Source of the DNA: Fonsecaea monophora
Taxonomy: Eukaryota; Ascomycota; Eurotiomycetes; Chaetothyriales; Herpotrichiellaceae
Length of the DNA: 64,000 nucleotides
Assembly: GCF_001642475.1 (NCBI RefSeq)
Contig: NW_019173970.1
Span: forward strand, 124,001-188,000
Direction: 5' to 3'
Shown: piece by piece, positions 20,647-31,021 of the stretch
Position numbering within the stretch: position 1 is the first letter of the stretch
How the letters are laid out: every line of letters begins with the position of its first letter
Made by a program: the position numbers and the translations under genes
The notes under the pieces: generated by a model
Told to the model about the DNA's origin: nothing
Database searches by the model: none
Seen by the model: only the letters and a program-made list of their open reading frames with translations

Positions 20647-22651
20647 TCAATAGTAGAGCAACTTGGGTGCCACCTGGTCAAGATACCAGGTCTGATCGGC
20701 GCCCTCTTCCTCCCGCGTCGAGAAGCCGTTGCCCAGGAACTGGAACCGATTGCCCGTGTCGTACGTGTAGTCAAAGTCCTCGAATTTGGGCCTCTCGAGC
20801 GCGTGGAACCAGTGCAGCCGACTGCCCGGGTGGATTGCGATGATGGGGCCCGACGAGCGGCCGTTCTTGAACCACGACCGGCAGTTGCCCGCCCACGCGG
20901 TGCGGGGCATGAAGTGGTGGATGTGGATGGCCAAGTCGTCGACGGCCTCTTGCTTGACGTCGATGGCCTTGATCAGTTCGACTTGCGCCTTGGTGATCAG
21001 CTGCAGGATGTATTTCGAACATTGCTCCGTGATGGTGAAGACACTGCCGTGCGAGATGGGCGCGTTGGGTCCCAGGAAGACTGTTGATTTCACTTCTGCG
21101 TTAGACAGAGAACAAGGCCCCGCGCGGGTCGAAAAGGGGGGGAGGGAAAACAAAAAGAGACTTTACCAAAGTAATTGGGGAACTTGGGGATGGCCATGGA
21201 CAAGTATGCCTGAGGCACGTTGGGCTCACCCCAGACGTCCTTGAGGCTCACTCCATCTCGGCCGGTGACGGGGAATCTCGGCGAAAAGGAAACATCGAAG
21301 CCGGTGGCGCACACGATGGCGTCGACTTCGATGTGTTCGCCAGTCGACATGACCAGGCCCTTGTCGTCGACGTGGTCGATCCTCGCGTCAGTGATGACTC
21401 GCACGTTGGGTTTCGCAAAACTCTCGAGATACCCCACACCGGGCGTGATGCGGCGACAGCCCACGGGGAAGTCTGGGATCAGCTTCTCGATCAGGTCCGG
21501 GCTGTCTTTGAGAAGCCCGATCATGCTGTTGGCCGCGTCGAGCCGTGCTTTGGCCGCCTCTTGGGCTCCGTTGACGAGCATGCGGAATTTGGCGTTGATC
21601 TCGACCTCGACGGCCTTCCGGAACGCCAGGTACTTTTCGGGGTTCTGGCGGAACAGCTCCTTTTGCTCTTCGGAGAAATGCTCGGGCATGTTGCCGCCGC
21701 GCAATGACGGGTAGCGCGAAGCGGCGCCCGGCGTGACCCAGGTCGGCGACCGGATCAGATGCACCAATTCTTTGACGTGCGGCTGCAGAGCCGGCACGAT
21801 CTGGATCCCCGTGGACCCGTTTCCAATGACGGCGACTTTCAGGTCCTTGTAGTCGAAGGATTCGGGCCAGTTGGCACTGTGGACCAACTTGCCCCGGAAG
21901 TTGTGCAGGCCGGGTATGTTGGGCCACCTCCACGCATTCAGAATGCCTCCGGCGTTGAGCAAATAGTTGCACTCGTCTTCAAAGACCTCTCCTGTCTCGG
22001 TCTTCCTGATCTTGACGATCCAGCGGCCGCTCTCTTCCTGCCACCTGGCCTCGATCACCTCATGTGCGAGCTTAAAGTAGCCCGATAAATCGTGTTTGGC
22101 CACGCACTTCTCGAGGTACTCACGGATCTCCTCGGCCGGGGAGAACATGGCCGCCCAGTCCGGATTGGGCTCCCAGGCGAACTGGTAGTTGTGTGATGCT
22201 AGCAAGAGGGAGTTAGTCCGTCGTCGTGAATCATCACACCACGGGATCTCGGCCAGCACAACTTACGAATATCGCACTTGCAGCCAGGATATCTGTTCTC
22301 AAACCAAGTGCCTCCGAGTGCAGGGTTCTTGTCGTAGACAACCAGTTCCGCCTCCCGGAGGTAGTTTTTCACTTGATACGCCATATTGATACCGCTGGCA
22401 CCTGCGCCAATTGTAATTATTCGTACCGGTTTGATGTACCCAAGCGGTCTATCTGTCACGGTATATGTGCCGGTGAATTTGCGAAGCTGAGGGATGGTTG
22501 GTATTTCCGGCTGGGCGACGGGATCCTCGACAGGTACCTCGACAGGCTGAACGACAACGTGACCGTTCATCTTCGTCTCGTTGGGGGCAAGGGCGTCTTT
22601 GGCGAGGAGTGGCCGCTCCATTGTCTCGGCGTAGTGACCGTTTTCAACCAT
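20647..22651 (-). CDS. Baeyer-Villiger monooxygenase 1
   Basis: Three exons (22267-22651, 21167-22198, 20647-21080) encode 616 residues. Two Rossmann motifs flank the type I Baeyer-Villiger fingerprint: IGAGASGI for FAD, FRGKLVHSANW at about 229-239 (FxGxxxHxxxW), and VIGNGSTGIQ for NADPH. GGTWFENRYPGCKCDIPSHNY is also typical of the class. The enzyme should insert oxygen next to a ketone carbonyl, making an ester or lactone, with NADPH and O2. An N-terminal extension of about 70 residues precedes the FAD site. For exon 3, I chose the second of two acceptors (TCAACAG) because it gives NYFVFLGPNAPISHG. The upstream region has TTGCCGG at two places. The substrate is unknown. Confidence 0.92.
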
Positions 22652-23652
22652 TTTGAGCAGATATTCGCGTGTCGAAGAGACAGCACAGCAGTGTAGAACG
22701 CGGCACAAAAAAGTAATCAGTCTGCAATTCCTGATACTCTGAATGGGTAATGGGTCGCAACCCGGGTTCAGTTATAAGAGCTGCCGCATGTCCGCCACAG
22801 AGCATTGCTCACGCCACGTAGGGTGGACCTGAATGGCTCATAGATCTGTGAGAAGGCGATACAGAGAGCCTAGCCTCCTTCGCATGGGCTCTGCCATTGC
22901 CGGATTTGCTGTAGTCTGGCTAGACATGGAAAATAACCGTCAATGCCGGGCCAGAAAATGTCCCTACCTCTTTAGGACAAAGGTCGCGGGTAATAGTCCA
23001 TTTTGAGACCACCCCTTGCGCCCACACAAGCGACTTGGAAACATTTTCCCAGGTTTCACGAGAGGTGTTTGCCGTTCCAGCAAAGGAGCCATTGCCGGGC
23101 CAGCTCATGTTTGAGTATCTCACATGACACATGACTGCCGAGAACGTTGGCGATGGGGCCACTTAGGAGACTGATGCCGATCGACACCTTTGCTTTTGCC
23201 GCGTTGTACAAGTGATGAGTAGCGAATGATCCCAGCAGCCGAGTGGCCGAAGTGAAGATCAAGCCAAGGGGAAGGTAAATCACGTGGCTCTTATTCTGAC
23301 CAATCACACGAATGGATTATTGTGTCTTTTCTTGGTTTAGACGGAATCGTTCTGGCGAACGAAAGTGCACGTTCTGCTTAGTCAGATTATAGTGGGCCCG
23401 AACCTCACCCAACATACTGTGTAGGAATCGTAGCATCGCATCAGACTACGAGTGGAGCGTCCGACTTAGGAGCACCGGTCCCTATAGCACTGTCTTGGAG
23501 AAAACTTTGTAAATTTTCAACTATTGCTAAGCATTTCAAGAGAAAGCACTGAATTATCGTTTCTATCTCACTTGGGAGTCATGCTGAAAGACGTAGAGGA
23601 TGGCTTCCGAATCTATCATATATTAGAAGCCATAAGCCATACAAGTCCGAGC
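22652..23652. promoter_or_regulatory. BVMO1 upstream region with three (A/T)TGCCGG sites
   Basis: This 1-kb interval lies upstream of BVMO1 and downstream of BVMO2. It holds TTGCCGGA at 22897-22904, ATGCCGGG at 22943-22950 and TTGCCGGG at 23092-23099. Two minus-strand open frames of about 80 codons between 22920 and 23307 show no known domain. Confidence 0.5.
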
Positions 23653-25697
23653 CTACAAATGTGGTTGCCCCGCCTCCCGATCTCTCACATACTCCTCAAC
23701 CGTGGTCAACAGATCTTTCCCAGCATTGACATCTCCATTAGCCTGGAGAGCTCGGGCATTGAATCCTGTATGCGTGATGACCTCTCTTCGTTTTCGTCGG
23801 CTGGCATAGGGACTATCATCATGGGATCTGATATAATATCCAAGATCAGCCTCTTCATCCAGTTCCGTCTGTGAAAACCCATTGCCTAGCCAAGAGAACC
23901 GGTTTCCGGAGTACTTGATCTTTTCACAGATGTCAGCATGGTTCGAGGTTGGGGATCAAGAAGGACCACTTACCTCCCAGTCATCGCCCCGAGGTTCCTT
24001 GAGCGCCTCGAGGTAGTGGAGCGTACTACCAGGCCACAGGGCTGAGACCCGACCAGCAGCGGAGCCTGACTTGTACCAAGACCGACATTCTTCGATCCAG
24101 ACAGTGTGCTGCATAAATTCCTGGCAATGTTCCAAGAAGTCCGTGACCGCTTCGTTCTTTGGTGACATGGAGTGAATGTTTTCCGTCTGCCACCGATCGC
24201 AAAAGGACAGCATGTAGTCTGCCTGGGCCTCGATCGCGATCAAGACCGGACCGCTACCGATCGGACAATGCGGCCCCAGGAACTGGAAGTAGTTTGGCAT
24301 ATAGGGCGCTGCAAGCCCCAGATAGGACCGGGGTTCGAGGGCCCACTCATCCTGTAGATTCTTGCCCTCGAGACCGTGCAATGGGAATCGAGGCTTGAAC
24401 GTGGTATCCTGGTCTTTGATTAGCCATAACTAGTATTTTCTCCTTCGAGAGGGGTGCCATACAAAACCGGTGGCACATATGAGAACATCGACTGGATACT
24501 CGATCCCATCATCGCACTTGCATCCCTTCTCCGTGATGGATTCAATCTCGCCATAGACGACCTTGACGTTGGGCTTGGAAAGCGTCTCCAGGTAATTAAT
24601 TCCTGGAGTCAATCGACGGCATCCGACCCCCCAAGTAGGGATCAGCTTCTCCTGCAGCCACGGGACATCTTTCAATTTTTCGCGCATCTGCCGGTCAAAG
24701 TCTGCCCTGGTCTTCTTCTGTAGCTCATGGTCTGGAAAGTAGATGCCGAGCATACTGTTGTTGTTTGTCTCGTTGGCCTTTCGCAACAGAGTCAACACCT
24801 CCGGGTCGTTCTTGAACCTCTCCTTTTCCTCCTCGGTGTAGATGCGTTGTTCGGTGCCGAAGGGAGGAGATATCCAGGTTGGCTCTCGAATAAAAGTCGT
24901 CAGTTGATCGACGATTGGCTGAATGGCTGGAAGAATCTGAATCCCAGAGGAGCTACCCACTGTTTAGTGAAAACGGTTCCTCCAAATGGTCAAAAGTGGG
25001 ATACACATACCCGTTCCCGATGAGGCCAACGTGCTTGCCGGTGAGGTCCAAGCTCTCATCCCAGTTGGCGCTATGAACCAGGGTTCCCTTGTACTTCTCC
25101 AGGCCTGGAATGGCGGGCCATCTCCAATTGTTAAGGATTCCACTGGCGTTGATCAAGATGTCGCATTCATGATACTCGATACGTTTGTGGGCAAGATCTT
25201 CGACTTGAAGCTTCCAGATGCCCTTTTGATCGTCCCATGTTGCCCCAACCACCTTGTGACTCGTCTTGCAGTACTTCTCGAGACCGTGTGTGGCCATGAA
25301 ATCATTGAAGTACGAGTAGATTTCCTGAGCGGGCGCATAGACGCGCGACCAGTCATGTTTGGGCGCAAACGACCAAGTGTAATTATGTGCCTGAACGTCA
25401 CAAGCCACTCTGAGTGCGAAGATTAGCAAGCTGAATGACTGACCAACGAAGCGTTGGTGGTCAAGGCCAAATCATGACCTGGAACCGCGACCATGCACAG
25501 TTAGTGGTTACTCACCCAGGGTATCTGTTTTCGTACCAAGTTCCTGACACTTCCGGGTTCTTCTCAAAGACCGTTAATGAAAAGTTGGAAAACGACCGTT
25601 GCAGTTTGTACGCAAAGCAAAGTCCAGAAGCGCCGAAACCAATGCAGACGATGCGCATATGCCGCTCCGAGTGGATGGGGAGCTTGTTTCCAGACAT
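23653..25697 (-). CDS. Baeyer-Villiger monooxygenase 2
   Basis: Five exons (25516-25697, 25011-25409, 24463-24952, 23974-24408, 23653-23919) encode 590 residues. Motifs: CIGFGASGLCF for FAD (the middle glycine is Phe-flanked), GTWYENRYPGVACDV, the fingerprint YKGTLVHSANWD at about 167-178 with Tyr for the first Phe, and LIGNGSSGIQ for NADPH. CATGFDTTFKPRFP and MPNYFQFLGPHCPIGSGP mark the C-terminal part. The last exon was found by matching BVMO1: GNRFSWLGNGFS aligns with GNRFQFLGNGFS. The joints are all in frame. The protein lacks the N-terminal extension of BVMO1 and is clearly a distant paralogue, so a different ketone is likely. Two TTGCCGG sites lie upstream. Confidence 0.9.
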
Positions 25698-26178
25698 TTT
25701 GGCGTAACGCAGTAGTAGCACACGGGATTTGTGGAAAGAAAATCGAAAGAATGTCTAGGGCTTCAAAAATTTGTTGACTGGAAAGGTGGCATGTGTATTT
25801 TATTGAAGACGGTCGACAGCCTTGCGGGGCTGCCTCTATCAGGCTGAAGGGTGGGAGGGGTAATCGGCCGGCAAACCTCAATGAGGCGGGACGGGCAATG
25901 CACATTGCACAAGCGCTCAACTCTGTCCAGGAACCGCTGAGTCCCGCTGACATAGTGGCGACGTCCTTTGCCGGATGTATGGGGCTCTGAGTACAGACAC
26001 TCGAGTGAGGGCGCCGCTCTATAGCCGACGGCAATTAATGCCTCTTACACTTTTACAGCGGCCCGTTAAGCAACGGTGCAGGCTCTGGATTTTGCTTGTA
26101 TGGGTCTGACCACTAGAGCGACTGTTCCATGTGATACAGGGGCGCTATCTGAGGGCCAGCTGCCGCCTCTCCGCGATT
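25698..26178. promoter_or_regulatory. BVMO2 upstream region with two TTGCCGG sites
   Basis: This 481-bp interval lies between the BVMO2 start and the SDR3 stop. It contains ccggcaaa at 25868-25875 (TTTGCCGG on the minus strand) and TTGCCGGA at 25968-25975. No gene is seen. Confidence 0.5.
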
Positions 26179-27256
26179 TCATCTGGCGAGATATCCTCCA
26201 TCAACGGGGAGCGGGATCCCCGTCACCCATGCAGCATCGTCACTGGCAAGAAACACGGCTGCCTTTGCAATGTCTTCAGGCTTCCCAATCCCGCCCAAGG
26301 GGTGCTTAGCAGAGATCTCTTCCAGCTGACTTTTCCCATCTTCCTCCAAGAGCGGGCCCAGAAGGGTTGTCATGGTGAATCCCGGACAGATGGCGTTGCA
26401 ATGCTGGTGTTTTTCCTATTAGCATTCCATCCATTTCTAGAGACAACACATACAAGGAATCTGACTTACAATACCCTTGGAGGCATATTCCAGAGCAATC
26501 TGGCACATGTAGGTTAGAAGTCTGTACGAGCAGCAACTCAACTCTGTGGACAATCTGCCTACGGTTTTTGTCATTTGCATGACTGCGCCTTTGCTGGCGA
26601 CGTAGCTGATGGACCCAGGCATTCCGCCAAAGCTCAAAACACTGGCGATATTGATGACTGCGACATGGGTTGTCAGTGACTTGATTCATTTGCACGGCAG
26701 ACAGCTTGGTAGGGAAGCCTCACTCCATCCACGGTCGGACCCGAATTTCGGCGTCTGCGTCAACATCTGCTCCACGGCGTATTTGCATCCCAGAAAAACA
26801 CCTCTTACGTTGACGCGAAGGGTATCGTCGAACTCGTTCAGGTCGGTTTCGTGCATTTGGCGGAACCCTCGACGCGCCTCGTAGGATATTCCGGCGTTGT
26901 TGACCAAGCTGATGCACAATCATGTCAGTGGATTATTCATGGCCTGGTATTTTGCAAAGAAGCTTCTCTCACACATCAAGTCGGCCGAATTCCTTGACCG
27001 CTGTCGCCACCGCTGCCTTGAAGTGCTCGGGTTCCGAGACGTCACATTTGACAAAGGTCGCCTTTCCACCTTGCGCCGCGATGACTTCGTGCGTGGGACG
27101 AGCATCCTCTCCGGGTAAAAGTGCTCCTGCTTTGGGAGATAGATCTGCACAGACGATATTTGCGCCTTCACCTGCGAATCTCTGTGCGATTGCGCGCCCC
27201 AGCCCTGACGAGGAGCCTGTGATGAGACAGGTCCGTGCGGAGAGTCGGCCAATCAT
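26179..27256 (-). CDS. classical short-chain dehydrogenase (SDR3)
   Basis: Five exons: 26973-27256, 26724-26908, 26563-26657, 26470-26499 and 26179-26403, the fourth only 30 nt. The 272-residue product is a canonical SDR: CLITGSSSGLGRA for the cofactor, DVLVNNAGISYE, catalytic serine in IINIASVLSFGG, YVASK, then HCNAICPGFT and a C-terminal GIPLPVDGGYLAR. The aspartate in VCADLS after the second strand suggests NAD rather than NADP (family rule, not proof). It is probably an alcohol or hydroxy-acid dehydrogenase. It is divergent from SDR4, sharing 363 bp of promoter with one TTGCCGGA. All introns are 63-66 nt with GT-AG ends, and every joint falls at the same place as in related proteins. Confidence 0.9.
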
Positions 27257-27619
27257 GGTGCAGACGAATGCTGATTAGGCTAGAACGGGTCATACAATGC
27301 TCCTATGAATTCCTCAGAAGGATCAAGAAGGGTGCGAGAGCAAAAAAACACCACACCCCCAGTCCAGTTCTCACACCGCAATCCACTGTGAACAAAAAGA
27401 ATTATATTTCGAAGCTGCGCGTCACGCACAAAACTGTTGTCGGCATCCGGCAATTGTTCAGTTGCCGCCAGAGCCGCCGATCCTTGCTCCTATTTCAGAA
27501 TACTCCAGTTCCCACCACTGGCATTTCTGGGGTAACAAGGCCTTTGAAGTTCGACACCTGTCTTGGGGAGTACAACAACGAAAGTAATATCGACGGCGTA
27601 CGGAAACTGCAAAGACAGA
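27257..27619. promoter_or_regulatory. divergent SDR3/SDR4 promoter with inverted CGGCAA/TTGCCG
   Basis: This 363-bp divergent promoter holds TTGCCGGA on the minus strand at 27446-27453. The same region reads CGGCAA, eight bases, then TTGCCG (27448-27467), so the half-site is also repeated in inverted orientation. The pattern would suit a dimeric Zn2Cys6 factor (inference). Confidence 0.5.
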
Positions 27620-28669
27620 ATGACAAGCTCCGTGGCAGGGAAGACTGCTCTGGTCACCGGAGCCGGATCTGGTTAGTTTGGAGTCACCCATTTGCTTCTT
27701 GGTCTTTTGCAAGGGAACTGAGATGATACAATAGGGATCAATCTTGCATTTGCACGTCTCCTGCTCTCACGCGGCTGCAACGTCGTGTTTGTAGACTTGA
27801 CTCTCCGGCCGGAAGCCCTCGAGCTCGTCAACGCCCACCAACGGCCCCCCGCGACCGCGCAAGCCGTCTTCCAAAAGACCGACGTGTCCTCGTGGAAAGA
27901 TCTATCCGACACATACGAACTGGCCAAGAGCCGCTTCGGGCGTGTCGACATTGTTTGTCCTGGTGCCGGCGTCTTTGAGCCCACCTGGAGCAGTTTCTGG
28001 AGACCGCCAGGGACGGACCCTGGAGTCGTCGACAGTGTGGCTACAAACGGCTACAAATCGCTCGACATCAACTTGACCCACCCGATCCGGTTGACGCAGC
28101 TGGCCATCATGGACCAAGTGCGAGAGCTCAAGGCCGCCAAGGGAGGAGGAGACTCCGGTGTGCCGCCCCGGAGAACAGTGATTCACGTCTCGAGTGTGAA
28201 CGGCCAAGTGGCTCCCTTGTGGTCGCCCCTGTACAACACCGCGAAACACGCCCTCAATGGCTTTGTCCGCACCATGGGCCCTCTGGAGGGACGCTTGGGC
28301 ATCAGAATCGCCGCGGTGGCCCCGGGCCTGGTCAACACACCAATTTGGTCGACCTCCCCAGACAAGAGCGGCCCTCTTTCCCAGAATCCCGCCTGGGTCA
28401 CCCCCGAAGAGGTGGCTCAAGTGATGCTCGACATGGTCGAAAAGGATCAAGTGAGCACTTTGCTCCGTGGCGATGCCGGAACGGATGAATCTACCCAGAA
28501 AGAAGGCCTGGTGCACGTGGCCGGGGGATCTATTCTCGAAGTGTCAGGAAATCAAGTTCGAGATGTGGCAGCCTTCTTCGACCCCGGACCACGAGGTATT
28601 TCGTCTCAGGACTTTGACATGGAGAAGATGGAAAACAGCGTCTATCAAGCTCTGGAGAAAATAGGCTGA
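27620..28669 (+). CDS. short-chain dehydrogenase (SDR4)
   Basis: Exons 27620-27671 and 27735-28669 join across a 63-nt intron (GTTAGT...TAG) that splits the cofactor site ALVTGAGSGINLAFA exactly as in SDR2. The 328-residue protein has the serine in IHVSSVNGQ and an intact YNTAK. VAAVAPGLVNTPIW-like IAAVAPGLVNTPIW follows. It shares with SDR2 the Asn in GSGIN, the EP..SFW element and the xLDINL segment, so the two are paralogues of one alcohol-dehydrogenase subfamily with an extended C-terminus (GGSILEVSGNQVRDV). Oxidation of a secondary or primary alcohol from the ester-cleavage step is a reasonable role (inference). It is convergent with the aldehyde dehydrogenase gene. Confidence 0.9.
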
Positions 28670-28760
28670 GTCGGATGTGTGGATGTGTGGATGTGTGTGT
28701 GAGAGAGAGTGAGAGAGAGAGAAAGAGACAGAGGAAGAGAGGGCGAGCGAGGAGGGGTTT
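28670..28760. repeat. GTGGAT/GA-rich simple repeat
   Basis: Three gatgtgtg units pass into a (GA)n-rich tract just after the SDR4 stop, within the convergent spacer to the aldehyde dehydrogenase gene. It is a simple sequence of no evident function. Confidence 0.7.
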
Positions 28761-28822
28761 GGTGACCCAGGACACCCGCTTCTTACATCTCAACAGTTTT
28801 TTTTTCCTCTTCTGCTATTCTA

Positions 28823-30422
28823 TCAGTAATTCATGTTGACGAGGATGGTCTTGGGCTCCGTAAACGCCCTTAACCCAGCCAGTCCCAGTTCCCTGCCAAT
28901 TCCGCTCTGCTTGGAGCCTCCAAACGGGGCCGTCATGGCGAACAGGCTCACGCAATTGATCCCGACGGTGCCAGCATCGAACTCGGAAGCCACTCTCAAT
29001 GCCTTGTTGATATCCTGTGTGAAGACGCCCGCCATCAGCCCGAACTCGGTGTCGTTGGACAACTCGATGATCTCCTCTTCCGTCTTGAAGCTGTTGATCA
29101 CGGCGACGGGGCCAAAAATCTCCTCCCTGTAGATCTCGGCATCCGACCTGACGTTGGTGAAGACGGTGGGTTCGAGGAAGTATCCCTGTCCATGAGTCCC
29201 GCGTCAGTCAGGACAAGGTCCTCGTGGTTAGCCTCCGCAGAACTGCTTACCTTGTCTCCGATTCTCTTGCCGCCGGTCAGGATCTGTCCTTGGTCCTTTT
29301 GCCCCCGCTCTATGAAGCCAGAGACGCGCTGGAACTGTGCTTCGTCAATGAGCGGGCCGAGCTCGGTCTTGGGATCATCCGGATCGCCCATGACTTTGGC
29401 GCGCGCCTCGATCGCCTCCTTGTACTGCTTGAGGAAGCTGTCGTAGAGGCCTTCCTGGACGTAGACTCTCGATCCCGCGAAACAGACCTGGCCGGTGTTG
29501 GCCGTGATGGATCTGACCGCCCATTCCAAGGCGTTCTTCACGTCGCAGTCATTGAAGATGACCACGGGTGACTTCCCGCCGAGCTCCAAGGTGACTCTTT
29601 TCAAGTTACTCTTGGCGGCCAGCTCCTGGATTTTCTTCCCCGTAGACACCGAGCCCGTGAAGCTGACCTTGCGCACGCGCATGTGGCTGGCGAGCAGCGC
29701 GCCCGTCGAGCCGTCCCCAGACAGGATCTGGAAGACCCCGGGAGGAAACCCAGCCTGCTGGATGAGGGTACCGATGGCGAGCGATCCCAGCGGGGTCTTT
29801 TCCGAGGGTTTCAGGATGAAACAGTTGCCGACCGCGAGAGCGGGCGCTGCCTTCATGCCGATGGACCCAATGGGCCCGTTCCAGGGGACGATGCCGGCCA
29901 CGACGCCTAGGGGCTCATTTCGGACGATCTTGAGAAAGCCGTCTTCTTGCGGGTATGTCTCTCCGGCAAGCTTGTCGACCCATCCTGCGTAGTACCGGAA
30001 TGTCTGGGCCTTTTGTGAGCACGATCCCGAACATTCGGGGGGACCAAGGAAAAGCGAGCGAACAATACCTCGACGGCGATCAGAATCTCGTGCTTCCCCC
30101 AGGTCTCAAACGGCGCTCCCAGAGTGATTCGCGTCAATTCACCCAGAACCTCGATGTTTTCTTCAATCAGATCCGCCAATTTGAGCATCAGGTCTCGTCT
30201 CTGGACCGCCTTCAATCGCTTCCACGCGGGGAGTGCCTTTTCCGCCGCTTGCACCGCCATGTCGACGTCCTCCGGCCCAGCCACGGACACTTTGTCCGAC
30301 ACGAGAGATCCGTCCTTCGGGTTGAAAACAGATAGCGTCTTGCCAGACCGGGCAGGGACAAATTCATTGTCGATGAACAGGTCTGTCGGGAGCCGGTCGA
30401 TGCTGAACTCGAGAGGAGCCAT
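28823..30422 (-). CDS. NAD(P)-dependent aldehyde dehydrogenase
   Basis: Three exons (30069-30422, 29251-30003, 28823-29185) give 489 residues, the normal length for this family. The catalytic cysteine is Cys292 in GQVCFAGSRV, the general base Glu258 in VTLELGGKSP, and the cofactor segment is FTGSVSTGKKI. PWNGPIGS replaces the more common PWNFP. The start MAPLEFSIDRLP lacks a targeting sequence, so a cytosolic enzyme is likely. It would oxidise the aldehyde made by the cluster's alcohol dehydrogenases to a carboxylic acid (inference from context). Intron sizes are both 65 nt. The promoter carries TTGCCGGG at 30596-30603. Confidence 0.93.
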
Positions 30423-31021
30423 GGCTGTGTCGACTGGAGGGAGGTTCAAGAATGGATGTTTTGGGTTAGAGAAGAGAAGCCAAACTCCAGAAAAAGAGAC
30501 GTGGTCAAAGTACCAATAGAGCCATGAGACGACTCTTCCTATACATCTCACGAAGGGGGCAAAGGGCAAGGCTGTGCAGCTGGCAACGCACGGCATTGCC
30601 GGGTCCATCCATCCTGGATATCCAGCTCAATAGCCGAAGGGGAGGGAAAGGCATAGCGACTGTCAGTTCCGCGGCCTCTTGGTGGGGGGGTTGCCAGTCT
30701 ACTGCCCGAACCGCTTGTCTAGGTGACACGTTTCTCTTTATTTATTTTTCTCTTGCTATTCGTGATCATCAGACTCTTTTATCACCATGATCCTCTTCAA
30801 ACGCCACTTGTTGTTACATCCAGCACTAAAAGGTTCGAATAAAAACCATTTGAATTTGTATCACGCCCCCTTTTTTTATTAGCTATGCCTGGTTTTACAG
30901 AATCCTCAAAGACATGAGCTGGTTGATCTGTTCCGTTCGGGAAATCCGCTCTTGTGTCTGGTTTGCTTTTAAACACCACGATGATCAAGGGTGTCGGGAA
31001 AATACCTAGCCCCTGCAATAC
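30423..31021. promoter_or_regulatory. ALDH promoter region with TTGCCGGG
   Basis: This 599-bp interval lies upstream of the aldehyde dehydrogenase gene and downstream of the regulator gene. TTGCCGGG stands at 30596-30603, about 175 bp upstream of the ALDH start. No gene is supported. Confidence 0.5.

Noticed and set aside
21081..21095. Alternative first acceptor (AACGCAG) for BVMO1 exon 3
   Set aside because: It would insert EVKST before FLGPNAP; the next AG gives NYFVFLGPNAP, which aligns with BVMO2.
22920..23307. Minus-strand frames (80 and 83 codons) between BVMO1 and BVMO2, one with a hydrophobic segment
   Set aside because: They overlap each other in different frames, match no family I know and lie where promoter sites occur.
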